The notes under the pieces are model-generated. The model searched no databases, had not been told where the DNA came from, and saw only the letters and a list, made by a program, of their open reading frames with translations. A stretch of DNA of 64,000 bases from Neocallimastix lanati (nom. inval.) (taxonomy: Eukaryota > Neocallimastigomycota > Neocallimastigomycetes > Neocallimastigales > Neocallimastigaceae). Every line of letters begins with the position of its first letter. Positions within the stretch are counted from its first letter, which is position 1. Of this stretch, positions 13,367 to 25,298 are shown piece after piece. The stretch is taken from assembly GCA_016946835.1 (NCBI GenBank), contig JACVTC010000104.1, forward strand, positions 165,001-229,000, read 5' to 3'. The translations under genes and the position numbers were made by a program.

Positions 13367-14460
13367 CTATTCATATTAGATTAATAATATAATATAAATA
13401 AAAACAATTATTATTTATAAACACAAATAAAAAATGAAAAATAAAATAAATTATATTAACACTTCAAACTAATGATAAAAGTATTTTCTACTTCGCTTAA
13501 ATTTTAATTAATTGTATTTTTTCTAATTTATATTCTTCTATAAATACATATATTTCATATAAAATGTTACTTAAAAATAAATAAATAAATTAAAAAATAT
13601 ATATATAATAAATTCAAAACTTCAGATTGAACAGAAATCAAAATTTGATATCTATTAAAATAAGAATTTTTTATTTTAATAAATAAGGAATTTTGATTTA
13701 TAACATGAAAAAATTTAAATTTTCACATTATAAAAATAATATTAAAAATGATTCATAAATCTATTTAAATATCTATTAATAAATAATAATTTAATTTTGA
13801 AATTTAATTTTAGCCGAATTAAATATTCAAATATATACCATATTAATAAAATCAGTATTTTTTGATACTATAGATAATTATATTAAATTGTTATTTATAT
13901 TATTGTTGTTAGTTCATTTTTATATAAAATTTTATTGAATTTTCAATATTTAAAACGGTTAATATTGTTAATTTATTATCATATATTATATATTAAAAAT
14001 TATAAAAGAATTATGTATTATATATAAGTATTTTTTTACATACTTTATATGATTATATTAATCTTCCAGATTTTAAATCTACTTTTAGTTTACTACTTAT
14101 AAAATTGAATATTTTAAAAATGAATATATATGTTAACTCAAGAAATTCTTCGAAAATAAAGGAAAAAAAAATAGAAAAGCAATACCAAATATATATATAT
14201 AATAAGGTAAATAATAGTATTAATTTAACAATTAACAACAATAAGTTTTTTTTTTTTTCTTTTCTTTTCTTTTCTTTTGTATTTCGTAAAAAAAATAAAA
14301 ATTGAAATTTAATTTATTTCTATATTCAATATATAAAATTTCTATTATTTTTATTTTTTAAACTTTTTTTTGGTGATAAAAGTTGCAAAGAAAAAAAAAA
14401 AATTATTATTGCATAGTTTTAAATAAAAAATTCTGTATATTAATTTTTATTTGTTAATAA
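13367..14460. other. Intergenic 5' flank of the CS/Sel1 gene
   Basis: AT-rich. No convincing coding sequence; short frames near 14053-14305 are low-complexity Ile/Phe/Asn/Lys translations. Confidence 0.6.
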
Positions 14461-14573
<113 letters not shown>

Positions 14574-14650
14574 CATGACCATTTACTAAAAAAATAACAT
14601 TATAAAATAATTAATAATTATTAATATATTATAATATATATATCTTACAT

Positions 14651-14986
14651 AAATAAATAAATAAAAAAGTTTATTATAGAATAAATTTTTATTTATTATT
14701 ATATCTTATTAATAATTCTATTATTTTTTCTTATTTATAGTTTTTTTAAATTTTTGTAAAAATGAATAAAAAAAAATTATTTATTAAATAATCCAAATAA
14801 AAAGATATATGAAATTAAAAAAAAATTAGAAATATAAATATCCTTATTTTTAAAAAAAAAAAAAAAAGATAAAGTATAAATTATAGGTTATTTTATAGTA
14901 AATTAATATGAAATAAATAAGAAAAAATAATAGAATTATTAATAAGATATAATAATAAATAAAAATTTATTCTATTATAAACTTTT

Positions 14987-14998
<12 letters not shown>
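14651..14998. repeat. Fold-back element: ~88-bp near-perfect inverted repeat
   Basis: The arm 14651-14738 (starting AAATAAATAAAAAAGTTTAT) is the reverse complement of 14911-14998 with only a few mismatches, around a ~170-base loop. Both arms share the internal core ATAGAATAAATTTTTATTTA. It sits between two TTTA microsatellites. It could be a fold-back or MITE-like element, or a product of inverted duplication. Confidence 0.75.
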
Positions 14999-15081
<83 letters not shown>

Positions 15082-15084
15082 TTT
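14986..15084. repeat. (TTTA)n microsatellite
   Basis: About 100 bases of TTTA repeats, continuous with the right arm of the fold-back structure. Confidence 0.95.
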
Positions 15085-15690
15085 GTTACATATTGATTAT
15101 AAATAATACTAATATAAACTTAAAATAAAAAATTTTCTATTTTCTTAGGGGCTAATAAATTTATTAGCCTTTATTATAATTACATAATATATTAATATTT
15201 TTTTTTATTAAAATACTGTGGATGATATATTAAATTAAAATTATCCAATATATATATCAAATATATCTTAATATATGTTTCTATTGATTCGAATTAATTG
15301 AATTTTGCAAAGCTTTCCGGTTTAACTATTTTTGTCATACTTATTAGTTGTAAAATCTATGATTTAATTTCATATATAAATGTAATAAATTCATAGAATA
15401 TATTACAATATCTGATGAATTATATTTATTTTTTTTAATAATTTTTAATTAAGCTTTTCTTCTTTTGTTTCACGTGCTACAAAAGAAATTGTCATCTGGT
15501 TTGTTATAATTGAACAGGAATAGTACGTTTATTCTAACGTTTATTCTAATCGCTGAGTAGTTTTAAATATAAAATCTTTATGGAAAAAAATTTTATGAAA
15601 AAAAAAATAATCATAATAATTAATATTAAATAATATTTTTTTTGTAATGAGACTATTTATTTATTATTATTAATTGTTATTATTATTATC

Positions 15691-15739
<49 letters not shown>

Positions 15740-15740
15740 T
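15085..15740. other. Intergenic, nothing identified
   Basis: Mostly AT-rich. A slightly GC-richer part at about 15280-15560 contains two direct copies of cgtttattctaa, but no protein or RNA gene is recognised. It ends in an ATT run up to the MITE at 15741. Confidence 0.5.
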
Positions 15741-15956
15741 GGGAGAATTGCATTTCCCCAAATTACATTTCACCAGGTTGCTTTTCGCTAAGTGAAGTAT
15801 TGATATAAATAAATGAATAAATAAATAAATTCAAAATAGTTTTTTAAACTTGTTTTTATTCAATATTAATAATATTTAATTTTATTTATTGATTTATTTA
15901 TTTATTTAATAATTTTCAAATTGGCGAAATGCAACAGGGCGAAATGCCCCACTACC
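15741..15956. mobile_element. Small MITE-like element (~215 bp)
   Basis: Left end GGGAGAATTGCATTTCCCC; the right end read in reverse complement is GGGGCATTTCGCCCTG then TTGCATTTCGCC. Both ends carry two or more copies of a TTGCATTTCGCC-like motif in inverted orientation around an AT-only core. Flanking tattattt and tataattt (7 of 8 equal) could be a decayed 8-bp target duplication. No coding capacity, so it is non-autonomous. Confidence 0.6.
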
Positions 15957-16246
15957 TTATAATTTATTTATTATTAACTATTGTTTAGAGTTAGGAATTT
16001 AGAGTTTAAAATTTTGTAAACTTCATTAATATATTTGAATAAAGTGCATTTTGTAATATGGCGTATTTTTGTATGTGGTTTGTTTTTTAATAATTAAATA
16101 AATAATAATTAAATAAATAATAATTAAATAAATAATAATTAAATAAATAATAAATATTCTTCTTTTTAAACATATAATATATTAATATTCAATTGTAAAA
16201 ATAATTTTTTATAATTCTTTTTATAATTCTTTTTATAATTCTTTTT

Positions 16247-16262
16247 ATAATTCTTTTTTAAT
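16247..16262. repeat. Target-site duplication of the LINE insertion, left copy
   Basis: ATAATTCTTTTTTAAT, exactly repeated at 16795-16810 on the other side of the LINE. Confidence 0.9.
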
Positions 16263-16794
16263 TTTTTTTTTCTTTTTTTTATAGCCGCAATTATTGCGAA
16301 CTTTAATCTTTATAAATTTATTCTTATATAAAATACATGAATACTTTTAATTTTAATAAAAAATAAAAAAATACAGAATTAATAAAATAAATAAATATTA
16401 TTTGCCCAATTTGAATATAATAATAAATGAAATAGTAACGTGAAATAAAAAGTAATAATCAAAAATAAGTGTATAAATAAATTCAGAAAAATGTTCATAT
16501 GCAACGAACCTCACCTCCTTATGGATTAGGGTTTGAATTGACTATCTGAAAGAAATTATGGTCTTCTCCTTCAGAGGCATTGGCCCTGCTAGCCTGTCTT
16601 ACTGCATTTTCAGCCTTGACGCTCCTGGTTAGTTTGCGCTTATACTTTCGGAATAGTAACCCTTGCCGAGTACTAGCCCAAGGCATAATTTCTGTAAAGA
16701 GAGCCGCAGATCGCATCAAGAATGGCGTTTTTGAATAATCACCAAAAATGATTTGGTTCTTAAACAAAATATCCCATTCCTTTTTATAATTTAA
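16263..16794 (-). mobile_element. 5'-truncated LINE 3' end (copy B) inserted in a MITE
   Basis: A minus-strand insertion of about 530 bases. It has a plus-strand poly-T at 16263-16280 (its poly(A) tail), a 3' region beginning ATAGCCGCAATTATTGCGAA, and the last 82 codons of the LINE protein (16519-16767). The sequence is nearly identical to 59609-60116 of the long copy, including the 3' untranslated part. The flanks are exact 16-base direct repeats (16247-16262 and 16795-16810), the target-site duplication expected of target-primed reverse transcription. High identity and an intact duplication point to a recent insertion. Confidence 0.92.
16519..16767 (-). pseudogene. C-terminal LINE protein fragment
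   Basis: 82 codons with the family C-terminal peptide IMPWASTRQGLLFRKYKRKL and SRANASEGEDHNFFQI. It differs at only a few positions from the same region at 59847. It is markedly GC-richer than its host DNA. As a 5'-truncated piece it cannot encode a functional enzyme. Confidence 0.85.
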
Positions 16795-16810
16795 ATAATT
16801 CTTTTTTAAT
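16795..16810. repeat. Target-site duplication of the LINE insertion, right copy
   Basis: Exact copy of 16247-16262. In the uninterrupted MITE at 25.3 kb the same stretch occurs only once (in reverse complement, near 25510-25530). Confidence 0.9.
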
Positions 16811-16970
16811 AGAATATATTATTATTTCTTTTGAAATAGTTTAATAATATTTAATTAAAAAATATATTATTATTTATATATTTATTTATGATTGTATAGA
16901 ATATCTTAAAAAATGTATGGTTTTATTTTACAATTATTATAAGCCACCTTGGAAAATACACAAAACCCAT

Positions 16971-17584
16971 ATATTTTATATCTAAATTAAACCATTATAT
17001 TGTGGCTTGTTTATTAATTAAATGCATTTTAATATTATTAATATTTTGTAAAACAGTAATAAAATAATTTTTTATACTATTTAATTATAAAAATACATTT
17101 TAATATTTGGTAAAAAGTAATAAAATAATTATTTATAATAATTATTAATATACTATAACAAAATAACACAAATTAATAAAAATAAAATAAAATTAAATAA
17201 TTAGTAAATATAATAAAAGAAGAAAGTATCAATAAAAATATACTAAATTAAATAAAAAAAAAATATAAATTTTTATATAATTAATTATTAATACACATCT
17301 TCATATTTATTTACATTTTAACTTTATATTGTTTAATTTAGTATTTTTATTTTTATTTATAATTATTATTAATTGTACATGTGCATTCATTTTTCTTTTT
17401 AATTTTTTTTTTCTTTGTATTTTTATATTTTTTAGAGTATATTAAATTGCAAAATAAAAAAATATTATTTTTTTTAGTTATATTTTATATTTTATTTAAT
17501 TTTTTATATTAAATTCTTAACAATAAGTTGCATAAAGCATAATTAATAAACCTTATTACTTATTAATTATGCTAACTATGTTGT
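16971..17584. other. 3' flank of the xylanase gene
   Basis: AT-rich non-coding DNA. The only structured element is the hairpin at 17536-17573. Confidence 0.6.
17536..17573. terminator. Perfect 14-bp stem-loop in the xylanase 3' flank
   Basis: AGCATAATTAATAA (17536-17549) pairs perfectly with TTATTAATTATGCT (17560-17573) around a 10-base loop. It lies 12 bases beyond the xylanase stop codon, so it would be in the 3' UTR. A role in 3' end formation or mRNA stability is inference. Confidence 0.4.
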
Positions 17585-19495
17585 TTAAAGACATTGTGAA
17601 TACCAATTATTAACGAATTGGCAAGATGAACCAGATTGACAGCAAGTTGGACCATTATAACCTTGACCACCACATTGACCCCATTTAGCAGCACAATTGC
17701 TACCTCCTTGGTTCAAATTATTAGTTGGTTGAGATTGAACAGTGACGGTAACGGTAACTCTTTGAGTAACAGTAACAGTAGAAGGTCTACATGATTGAAT
17801 TGGAAGAGTCTTGGAAGCTCCTGGAAGAGTCTTGGAGGCTCCTGGAAGAGTTTTGGAATTAGCTGGAAGAGTCTTGGAGGCTCCTGGAAGAGTCTTGGAA
17901 GCTCCTGGAAGAGTTTTGGAATTAGATGGAAGAGTCTTGGAAGCTCCTGGAAGAGTCTTGGAATTAGATGGAAGAGTCTTGGAGGCTCCTGGAAGAGTTT
18001 TGGAATTAGATGGAAGAGTCTTGGAGGCTCCTGGAAGAGTCTTGGAATTAGATGGAAGAGTCTTGGAGGCTCCTGGAAGAGTCTTGGAATTAGATGGAAG
18101 AGTCTTGGAGGCTCCTGGAAGAGTTTTGGAGGCTCCTGGAAGAGTTTTGGAATTAGATGGAAGAGTCTTGGAGGCTCCTGGAAGAGTCTTGGAATTAGCT
18201 GGAAGAGTCTTGGAATTAGCTGGAAGAGTCTTGGAATTAGCTGGAAGAGTCTTGGAATTAGCTGGAAGAGTCTTGGAATTAGCTGGAAGAGTCTTGGAAT
18301 TAGCTGGAAGAGTCTTGGAATTAGCTGGAAGAGTCTTGGAATTAGCTGGAAGAGTCTTGGAATTAGCTGGAAGAGTCTTGGAATTAGCTGGAAGAGTCTT
18401 GGAATTAGCTGGAAGAGTCTTAGAGGCTCCTGGAAGAGTCTTGGAAGCTCCTGGAAGAGTCTTGGAGGCTCCTGGAACGGCTTTGGTTGTTTGTGGAGCT
18501 GGAGCTCTGGCATTAGTCTTTAAGACATTAATAAGAGAATTATAAACAGCCTTTGGTTGATAGTTACTATTGAATAAAAGAGCTTGTTCACCAGCACCTA
18601 ACCAACTATCATTATCACCGACACCCCAAACAAGGAAGGCCTTACAACATGAATTAGCAAGACAAGCCTTTAAGGCATTAGTGTAAGCTTGGGTTTGACC
18701 ATTAGCATTACCTTGTAATTTAACATCAAGTTCAGTAATGTGAACTTCAAGTCCTAATTTACAGTAACGTCCAATTAAACCATTAATTTGGTTGTAAGTT
18801 GGTTGAGATTGGGAACTAACATGGTATTGTAAACCAACACCATCAATTGGAATACCACGTTTCTTTAAATCAGCAACAAAGTTATAGATAGATTCAGATT
18901 TTGGATATTGACCTTCAGCATTGTAATCATTGTAGAAAAGCTTGGTATTTGGAGAAACTTTACGAGCAGTTTGGAAGGCAAGATCGACAAAGTTTGGAAC
19001 CTTTTGACGAAGGAAGGAATTACGCATGGTCCATCCATTTCCATTGGAACCATCATCAATAGCTTCATTAACAACATCCCAGGCTTTTATTTTACCCTCG
19101 TAGTGTTGTAAAGTTTTGGTAATGTGATCAACAATAGCGTTCTTTAAAGTATTAGCATCAGCATTTTGGAACCATGATGGTTGATAAGAGTGCCAAATAA
19201 GACAATGGCCACGAAATTCCATACCTAATTCTTTGGCTTTCTTATAGTGGTTATCACAATCACTGAAGTTGTAAACACCTTTTTGTTGTTGAATACCAGA
19301 AAGTTTACAACCATTTTCAGCGACCATCATATTGAAAGCCTTTAAGGCTTCTTGATAACCATTCTTATAGAAGTTATTAGTGTTAGCAGCAACACCAATC
19401 TTTAAATCACCGGCGTAGTCCTTTAAAAGATCATAGGCATTAGCTGAAGCAACTAAAGATGAGAATAGAATCTTGCTAACTGTACTAAATTTCAT
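17585..19495 (-). CDS. Secreted GH10 endo-1,4-beta-xylanase with heptapeptide linker and CBM1
   Basis: Intronless, 636 aa. Residues 1-20 are a signal peptide ([20 protein letters not shown]). About 21-330 form a GH10 barrel: [14 protein letters not shown] (97-109), the acid/base Glu144 in [11 protein letters not shown], and the nucleophile Glu255 in [10 protein letters not shown]. About 335-575 is a linker of some 33 seven-residue repeats, [14 protein letters not shown] or [21 protein letters not shown] strand-like segment leads into a six-cysteine CBM1 at 600-636 ([13 protein letters not shown] ... WYSQC). It cuts xylan backbones outside the cell, with CBM1 holding it on cellulose. The architecture resembles the Neocallimastix patriciarum XynB type, whose linker is also built of TLPG-type repeats (from memory of the family). 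Anaerobic-fungal enzymes usually carry dockerins; here CBM1 replaces one, suggesting a free rather than cellulosomal enzyme. Confidence 0.97.
   Translation of the reverse strand: MKFSTVSKILFSSLVASANAYDLLKDYAGDLKIGVAANTNNFYKNGYQEALKAFNMMVAENGCKLSGIQQQKGVYNFSDCDNHYKKAKELGMEFRGHCLIWHSYQPSWFQNADANTLKNAIVDHITKTLQHYEGKIKAWDVVNEAIDDGSNGNGWTMRNSFLRQKVPNFVDLAFQTARKVSPNTKLFYNDYNAEGQYPKSESIYNFVADLKKRGIPIDGVGLQYHVSSQSQPTYNQINGLIGRYCKLGLEVHITELDVKLQGNANGQTQAYTNALKACLANSCCKAFLVWGVGDNDSWLGAGEQALLFNSNYQPKAVYNSLINVLKTNARAPAPQTTKAVPGASKTLPGASKTLPGASKTLPANSKTLPANSKTLPANSKTLPANSKTLPANSKTLPANSKTLPANSKTLPANSKTLPANSKTLPANSKTLPANSKTLPGASKTLPSNSKTLPGASKTLPGASKTLPSNSKTLPGASKTLPSNSKTLPGASKTLPSNSKTLPGASKTLPSNSKTLPGASKTLPSNSKTLPGASKTLPGASKTLPANSKTLPGASKTLPGASKTLPIQSCRPSTVTVTQRVTVTVTVQSQPTNNLNQGGSNCAAKWGQCGGQGYNGPTCCQSGSSCQFVNNWYSQCL
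17805..18480. repeat. 21-bp tandem repeat encoding the xylanase linker
   Basis: About 32 units of a 21-base repeat (plus strand ctggaagagtcttggaa type). One block of about eleven nearly identical TLPANSK units (18185-18420) adjoins a zone where GASK and SNSK/ANSK units alternate. Because the unit is a multiple of three and lacks stops, antisense frames are also open; those are shadows. Confidence 0.95.
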
Positions 19496-20088
19496 TTTTA
19501 AAGCTTTTATTTTTTATTCCTTTTAATATTTCTTAATTTTTATATATATAAATTTATTTTTTTTTTATATTATATTCTATATAATATTATCTTTTGATAT
19601 ATATAATCAATATATATATTCTTTTAGAAAATTAAAACGCTATTATTTTTTTTTATTCTTTTTTTTTTTTATTTTTGTATAAAATTTATTTTTTACAAAA
19701 ACAAATTTCTAATATTTTTTTAAATAAAAAAATACTTTGAATTTAATAGAAAAGTAACAGGCAAAAATCTCTACTTTTATATAAAAATTTTTTGCTATAT
19801 TTTATTAAAAGTATTATAAAACATTATATTTTTTATTCATTTAAAATAAAAAAAAAAAAAAAAAAAAAAAGGATTTTATTCAATTCAATTATTATTAATT
19901 AATTTTTTTTATTAATATGGAAAATTTAACAGATTGAAATTATTAAATTTTAATTTATATAATTTTTATTAAAAGGATTAAAAAAAAAATATACAAACCT
20001 TTTTGAAAATATTAAAAAAATGAAAAATATAAGAACAATGCAATTTGTATTATTTATATTAAAATGTAACCCAAATTAATTTAATTTG

Positions 20089-20127
<39 letters not shown>

Positions 20128-23100
20128 AAAAAAAGACAAAATCTTAATATTGTAAACTTTAATTTTTATTAAAATTTCTTTAATGAAATAGATATAAAAT
20201 TAATTTTTTTTATAAAAATTACACTTCAATCTAAATAATTAATTGTGAAATGATTAATTATGAAGATAATAATTTTTAAATTTCAATATAATTAACCTTT
20301 TATAATATACTATTTTGCTATTTTTCTATATGTTATACACTATTTATATTTTATAAGCAAATATATTTATAAGTTTCATTATTTTGTTTTTAATATATTT
20401 ATTATAAAAAAAAATTAAAAAAATAAATATAATTAAATTAACTTATAAAATATATTATTTTAATCATAGATTTAGAATATAAATATATCTAAATTATTTA
20501 CAGAATTGTAATAAATTGTCATTATTATAATCATTCTTTATAAATTGTTCCTCATTGACTAATAAATTAATAAATTAAATTTTATATTATTCCGAAAATG
20601 AAATAAATAAAAATTTATAATTTAAATTAATAAAATATTATTTTTAATTTTTCAAAAAACTTACTAATTACTTACGATATAAAATGAAATATTCAAACCT
20701 TAATTAATATAAAATAGTTTTTATTATTCAAACATAAATTAATGACATATATGAATTATCTAATGATTTTATAATATCCTTAATATGTTATATTCTTTTT
20801 ATATTTATCTTTATATAGTTATTAAATATTTCCTTAAATAATAAAATTTAATATTTATAATATTTAAACATAGTATATTTTAATCAGAAGAACAACCAAT
20901 TAAATTGTAAATTATAACTAATTAACATAATAATAAAGCATTTCTTTGTTAGGTAGTTTTAAATGTAAAATCAAATATAATTGTTTTACTTTTATATATA
21001 TGTAATCATAATAATAAAATAAATATATAAATATATAATACTATTATAAATTTAATAAAGAAATCCCAACAATACTTCCTCGAACCAGAGTTATAATATC
21101 ACTTATTATTTAAAAACATCACTTAACAATTAATTTCGGTTTATAAATATTTTTTTATATATTTTTTTGATGCATTAATAATAATAAAGAGATATAATTA
21201 ATTGTATAATTAATTGATATAATAATTTTATTATATACATTTATATTAATAAATTTTAAGAACTTTAATTCAACTTTTTAGAATTAATATCAGTATAATA
21301 TTAATTATTTCTAATATAAATTATTTCTTATATTTCATATAATTTAAAAATATTAAAAAAGCGGATATATAATAGAAATTTTAATTATTAGTATTCTATA
21401 ATATAATGATTATATTATTATATTATTGTAATATTTTTTTTCCTAATAAATATTTTTTTTTTAAAAAAAAAAGGATTTAATTTATAATAATAATAATATA
21501 ATAATAATAATAATAATATATGATTATTTTTATCAAATAAAATTTTCAATCATAAATTTAATTAAAAAAAGTAAAAAATAAAATAAAATAGAATAGAATA
21601 AATATATTCACAAAATTAATAATTATATGGAAAAAAGATTTAAATCGTTTATTATTAAAGCTATGATATATAAAGTACAAACTTTATTATATACAATTAT
21701 TTAATAAAATTTGAAAAACCATAAAATAAAATTAAATATTATATATATAATTGAATTTTTATAAGTTTATATATTATATGATTTAAACATTTCTTTATTT
21801 TTTATAATTATTTTACTGTATTAACAAAAAAAAGTTTCTACATAAATATAATAATAATTACAATTTCTTTTTTAAGTAAAATGACAGAATTGACAGAATA
21901 TATATAATAAATATTAAATTGAAATATTTCTTCTTTATTATTTTATTAGAAATTATATATAAATTTATTTTTAAAATATAAAAATTGTATAAAATTTATA
22001 TTATGTGTTTATCTAATTAATTAAACATGCCCATTATTAGATTTTGATGATTCATTTATTTCATTTAATATCATCAATATAAAAAAAAAATAATTATTTG
22101 ATAAAAGGAGTATTGTTAATATATATATAATATTTTAAGATATATGCATATATTATAATTTAATTTAAAAATAAATTTATATATCATAGCAATGGTCTAT
22201 ATTATGACTAATGAATAAAAAATTATTTCATGTAATAGTTATTCAATGTATTAAATTTTGTTTTATATATCATAGCAATGATCATATGTTATGACTAATG
22301 AATAAAATATTTTATATAATAGTTATTTAATTTATGATAAAAATCTTTAATAATTTTTTTTTTTTTAATTCAATGATTAATGAATTAAAAATATTTTATA
22401 ACATATATGAATATTAATATATATTAAACATTTTTGGGAAGAAGGTGAATTTTTTTTCATTTATTTAGTTATCCATTATTTTACATATAACTCTTAAATA
22501 ATAATTATTAAGAATATTAGATTATTTCAAAATATATAAGATTATTTATAAAAATTTTATTTTATTTATTAGTATCTTTTTTCTATTCTTATGCTTCAAA
22601 AATATATAATATTTAATATATATAATGCAAAGTTAAAATATTAATATATATTATAAAAAATAATAAAATAAAATAAAAAAGATTTAAAATTTTATATTTA
22701 ATTATATATATATACTTTTTTCAATAAAAAAAAAATTGATTTTTTGTTTATAAATAAACTATTAGAATTAACACTTCAAATTTCGTAACTTCAAATTTTA
22801 TTTATTATTTTATTAATATTTTTATTTATAAATTCAATTTTAATTAACTACTTTTTTAATAATTATTTTTAATATTTTTTTATATATATTTTTACTACAT
22901 AAATTTTAATTATGTCACAATTATATTTTATGTGTTATTACATAAATGTTTTATGTACGTCATACATGCGCTATATTACAATTTATATAATAGTTGATAT
23001 CTTAATAATTTATAATATTTATACATAAAATTTATATATGTTATTTTGTTTAATAACAAGGATAATATTCATATATTAAACTTTATTTCTAACATAAACT

Positions 23101-25290
23101 AATTAATTTCTAATTATTTGACTAATTAATTTTTAATTTTAATTTTAAATCATACCATTTTTATTTAATTAGTAAACTACATAAATGTACCCCATATATA
23201 TTTAAATTAAAAATATTTTTATGTATAAAGTTTTTTATAATAAAAAAAATTTTGAATTTTAATAAAAAAATTTATAAATATTATGAGAAATTTTCCTTTA
23301 AATTTCATGAATTAAAATTATAAAAATTCAATTAAATAGTAAAAAATAAAAATATAATTAGTTGTATACTTTCCTTTTACAGAAGTGATTAATTTTACAA
23401 TAATATATATTCTTTATTATTAAATATTATTAATACATATGATAATTATTATAACGTCCCAATAAATATTTCACATAATTATGATATTGAATAAATTTAA
23501 ATTTTAATACTTATTAAATTATTGGCTAAAATTAATTAAATTTATTTAAATTAATTTAATCTAAAAATTGATTATCAATTTTAATCATTTTTATATAAAT
23601 AAAAACTCTAATTAATAATAAATTATGTTAATTAAGAAATGTAGTAAAAGCATAAATTTATGTATTAATCTAGTTTTTATTGTATTTATATTAGAAATTA
23701 ATTTATATGTTTTTATTATGTAATTTAATAATTAATGAAAAGTAAATTAATATTTATACTTTAATATAGGAAAACTTTATTATAGTAAATAATTATAAAA
23801 GAGAAAAATAGTTATAGTTTTATTTCTCTGTCCAAGAATAATAAATAATAGATTATAATAATACATTTTAAATAATGATAAGTAAATGTAATTCTTCTAA
23901 ATAAATAAAATTTAAATAAAATTATTTTTATAAAACATAAAACATATAAATTATATCCCCCATTTAAAGAACAAACCTTAAAAGAACCGAACCTGAACTT
24001 CGTCACACTTTATTTTCATAAGAAAATGAAATTAATAAAATTAAATTAATATAATTTATTAAAATTTGTGATATATATTTTGTATTGTTATGATTTCTTA
24101 TATTTTATAAAAATTATTTTCTAATAATATTAATAAAACTATACATATTAAATAAAACAAAAATAAAAATTCTTTTTGAAATGGATTTTTATATAATAAA
24201 ATATGATAAATTTTTGAAAATAAAATATGAACAAAGAATAAATTTTATTATATGTAAATTTGCTTCATTATTAAAATATTTTGATTTTGTTATTAAATTT
24301 TCTTTAAAAAATAATTATTTTATATTTATTAAAAAGTTTCTTTTTTTTTTTTTTTTTTATTTGTTCTTATAATTTCTTATAATAATAACTCTCCGAAGAA
24401 GAAAACCAATAGCTGCTTATATCTTTTAAAAAATAAATGTTTATTTATTTTTAATTTTAACTATAATTCTTTCAAGAAAAAATAAAAGAGAAATCATAAA
24501 AATATTTATACAAAAATTATAAAATAAGCTTCATATTTGAGTTATTGTGGTCAAGTTAAGATGTTTTATTAATTATAAAAAATTAAATAAAATTTAATTA
24601 CTAATCACATATGAACTTTTTTAAGTTAATTAAGAGATTCAATAATTAAAAATTATATTTAACTAAAATTTTTTATTTATCATTTTAATAATAAATTTTA
24701 TAAAGATTAATACTAAGAATTAATATTATTGTTATAATTAACTAGTTATGATGGGTCAACCTAATTTAGTTAATTAGGTTAATTAATAATCTTACAAAGA
24801 TTATAAGAAATTGGAATTTCAATTCCTTTTTATACTTATTTTAAAATAATAATTAACAATATGATTAATTAATATATTTAATTGTCATATATATACACGT
24901 ATATTAGCTATATAAAATGTAATAATAAAATAATATTGATAAGAATTTTTTAATAAAATAACTAAATAATTATTAATAAAATAAAGATATATAATATTAA
25001 TTAAGATTCAAATACTAAAACTAATTAGTTATTTAAATATAATATATTTAATTACATTATAACAAAATTAATAATTGTTTATCGCATATTCAAATATAGA
25101 CTTAATTAATAAAATAATTTAATAATAAAATAATTTACCAATAATGTGATAAAATGATTAAAGATCTCTATTGTAGCTTTCTAATTAATATAATTTTGGT
25201 GGGAAATCACAAAGTGATATTTCCATTATTTGTCGAGCTTTGCCTATTATTCTACTATTTATTTTTGTCAGTTTCTTAAAGGTTAAATTA
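19496..25290. other. Gene-poor AT-rich region upstream of the xylanase
   Basis: About 5.8 kb without a convincing gene on either strand. Contents: the xylanase 5' flank (19496 on), poly-A (about 19849-19870) and poly-T (about 20092-20123) tracts, a duplicated ~80-base unit at 22179-22335, and a slightly GC-richer stretch at 23950-24005. Short frames at 23812-24006 and 24181-24372 are Lys/Ile/Phe/Leu-rich and have no domain features. Confidence 0.55.
22179..22335 (+). repeat. Tandem duplication, ~80-bp unit
   Basis: TATATATCATAGCAATG, then TATGACTAATGAATAAAA and TAATAGTTATT, occur in the same order at about 22179-22250 and 22264-22335 with a few differences. Confidence 0.75.
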
Positions 25291-25298
25291 ACTCTATT

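Larger units (their letters stand above)
16040..16970. mobile_element. ~400-bp MITE (copy 2), split by a LINE insertion
   Basis: 16040-16262 and 16795-16970 together match, in reverse orientation, the intact MITE at 25299-25695. The left part has GTGCATTTTGTAATATGGCG then TATTTTTGTATGTGG, AATAATTAAATAAATAATAA and ATATTCAATTGTAAAAATAA. The right part has TTTATGATTGTATAGAATAT and CTTAAAAAATGTATGG. Removing the LINE (16263-16794) and one 16-base duplicate leaves a ~400-base element, the same length as the 25-kb copy. Outer ends are eroded, so boundaries are approximate. Confidence 0.8.

Noticed and set aside
17713-18545. Long open frames overlapping the xylanase linker, including two on the opposite strand
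   Set aside because: They arise from the 21-bp repeat having no stops in several frames. The sense frame has signal peptide, GH10 and CBM1.
19496-19600. TATA box upstream of the xylanase
   Set aside because: TATATATA occurs throughout this DNA, so it has no value as evidence of a promoter.
23950-24006. GGTTCGGTTC on the minus strand as a tRNA B box
   Set aside because: No matching A box or T-arm stem at the right distance.
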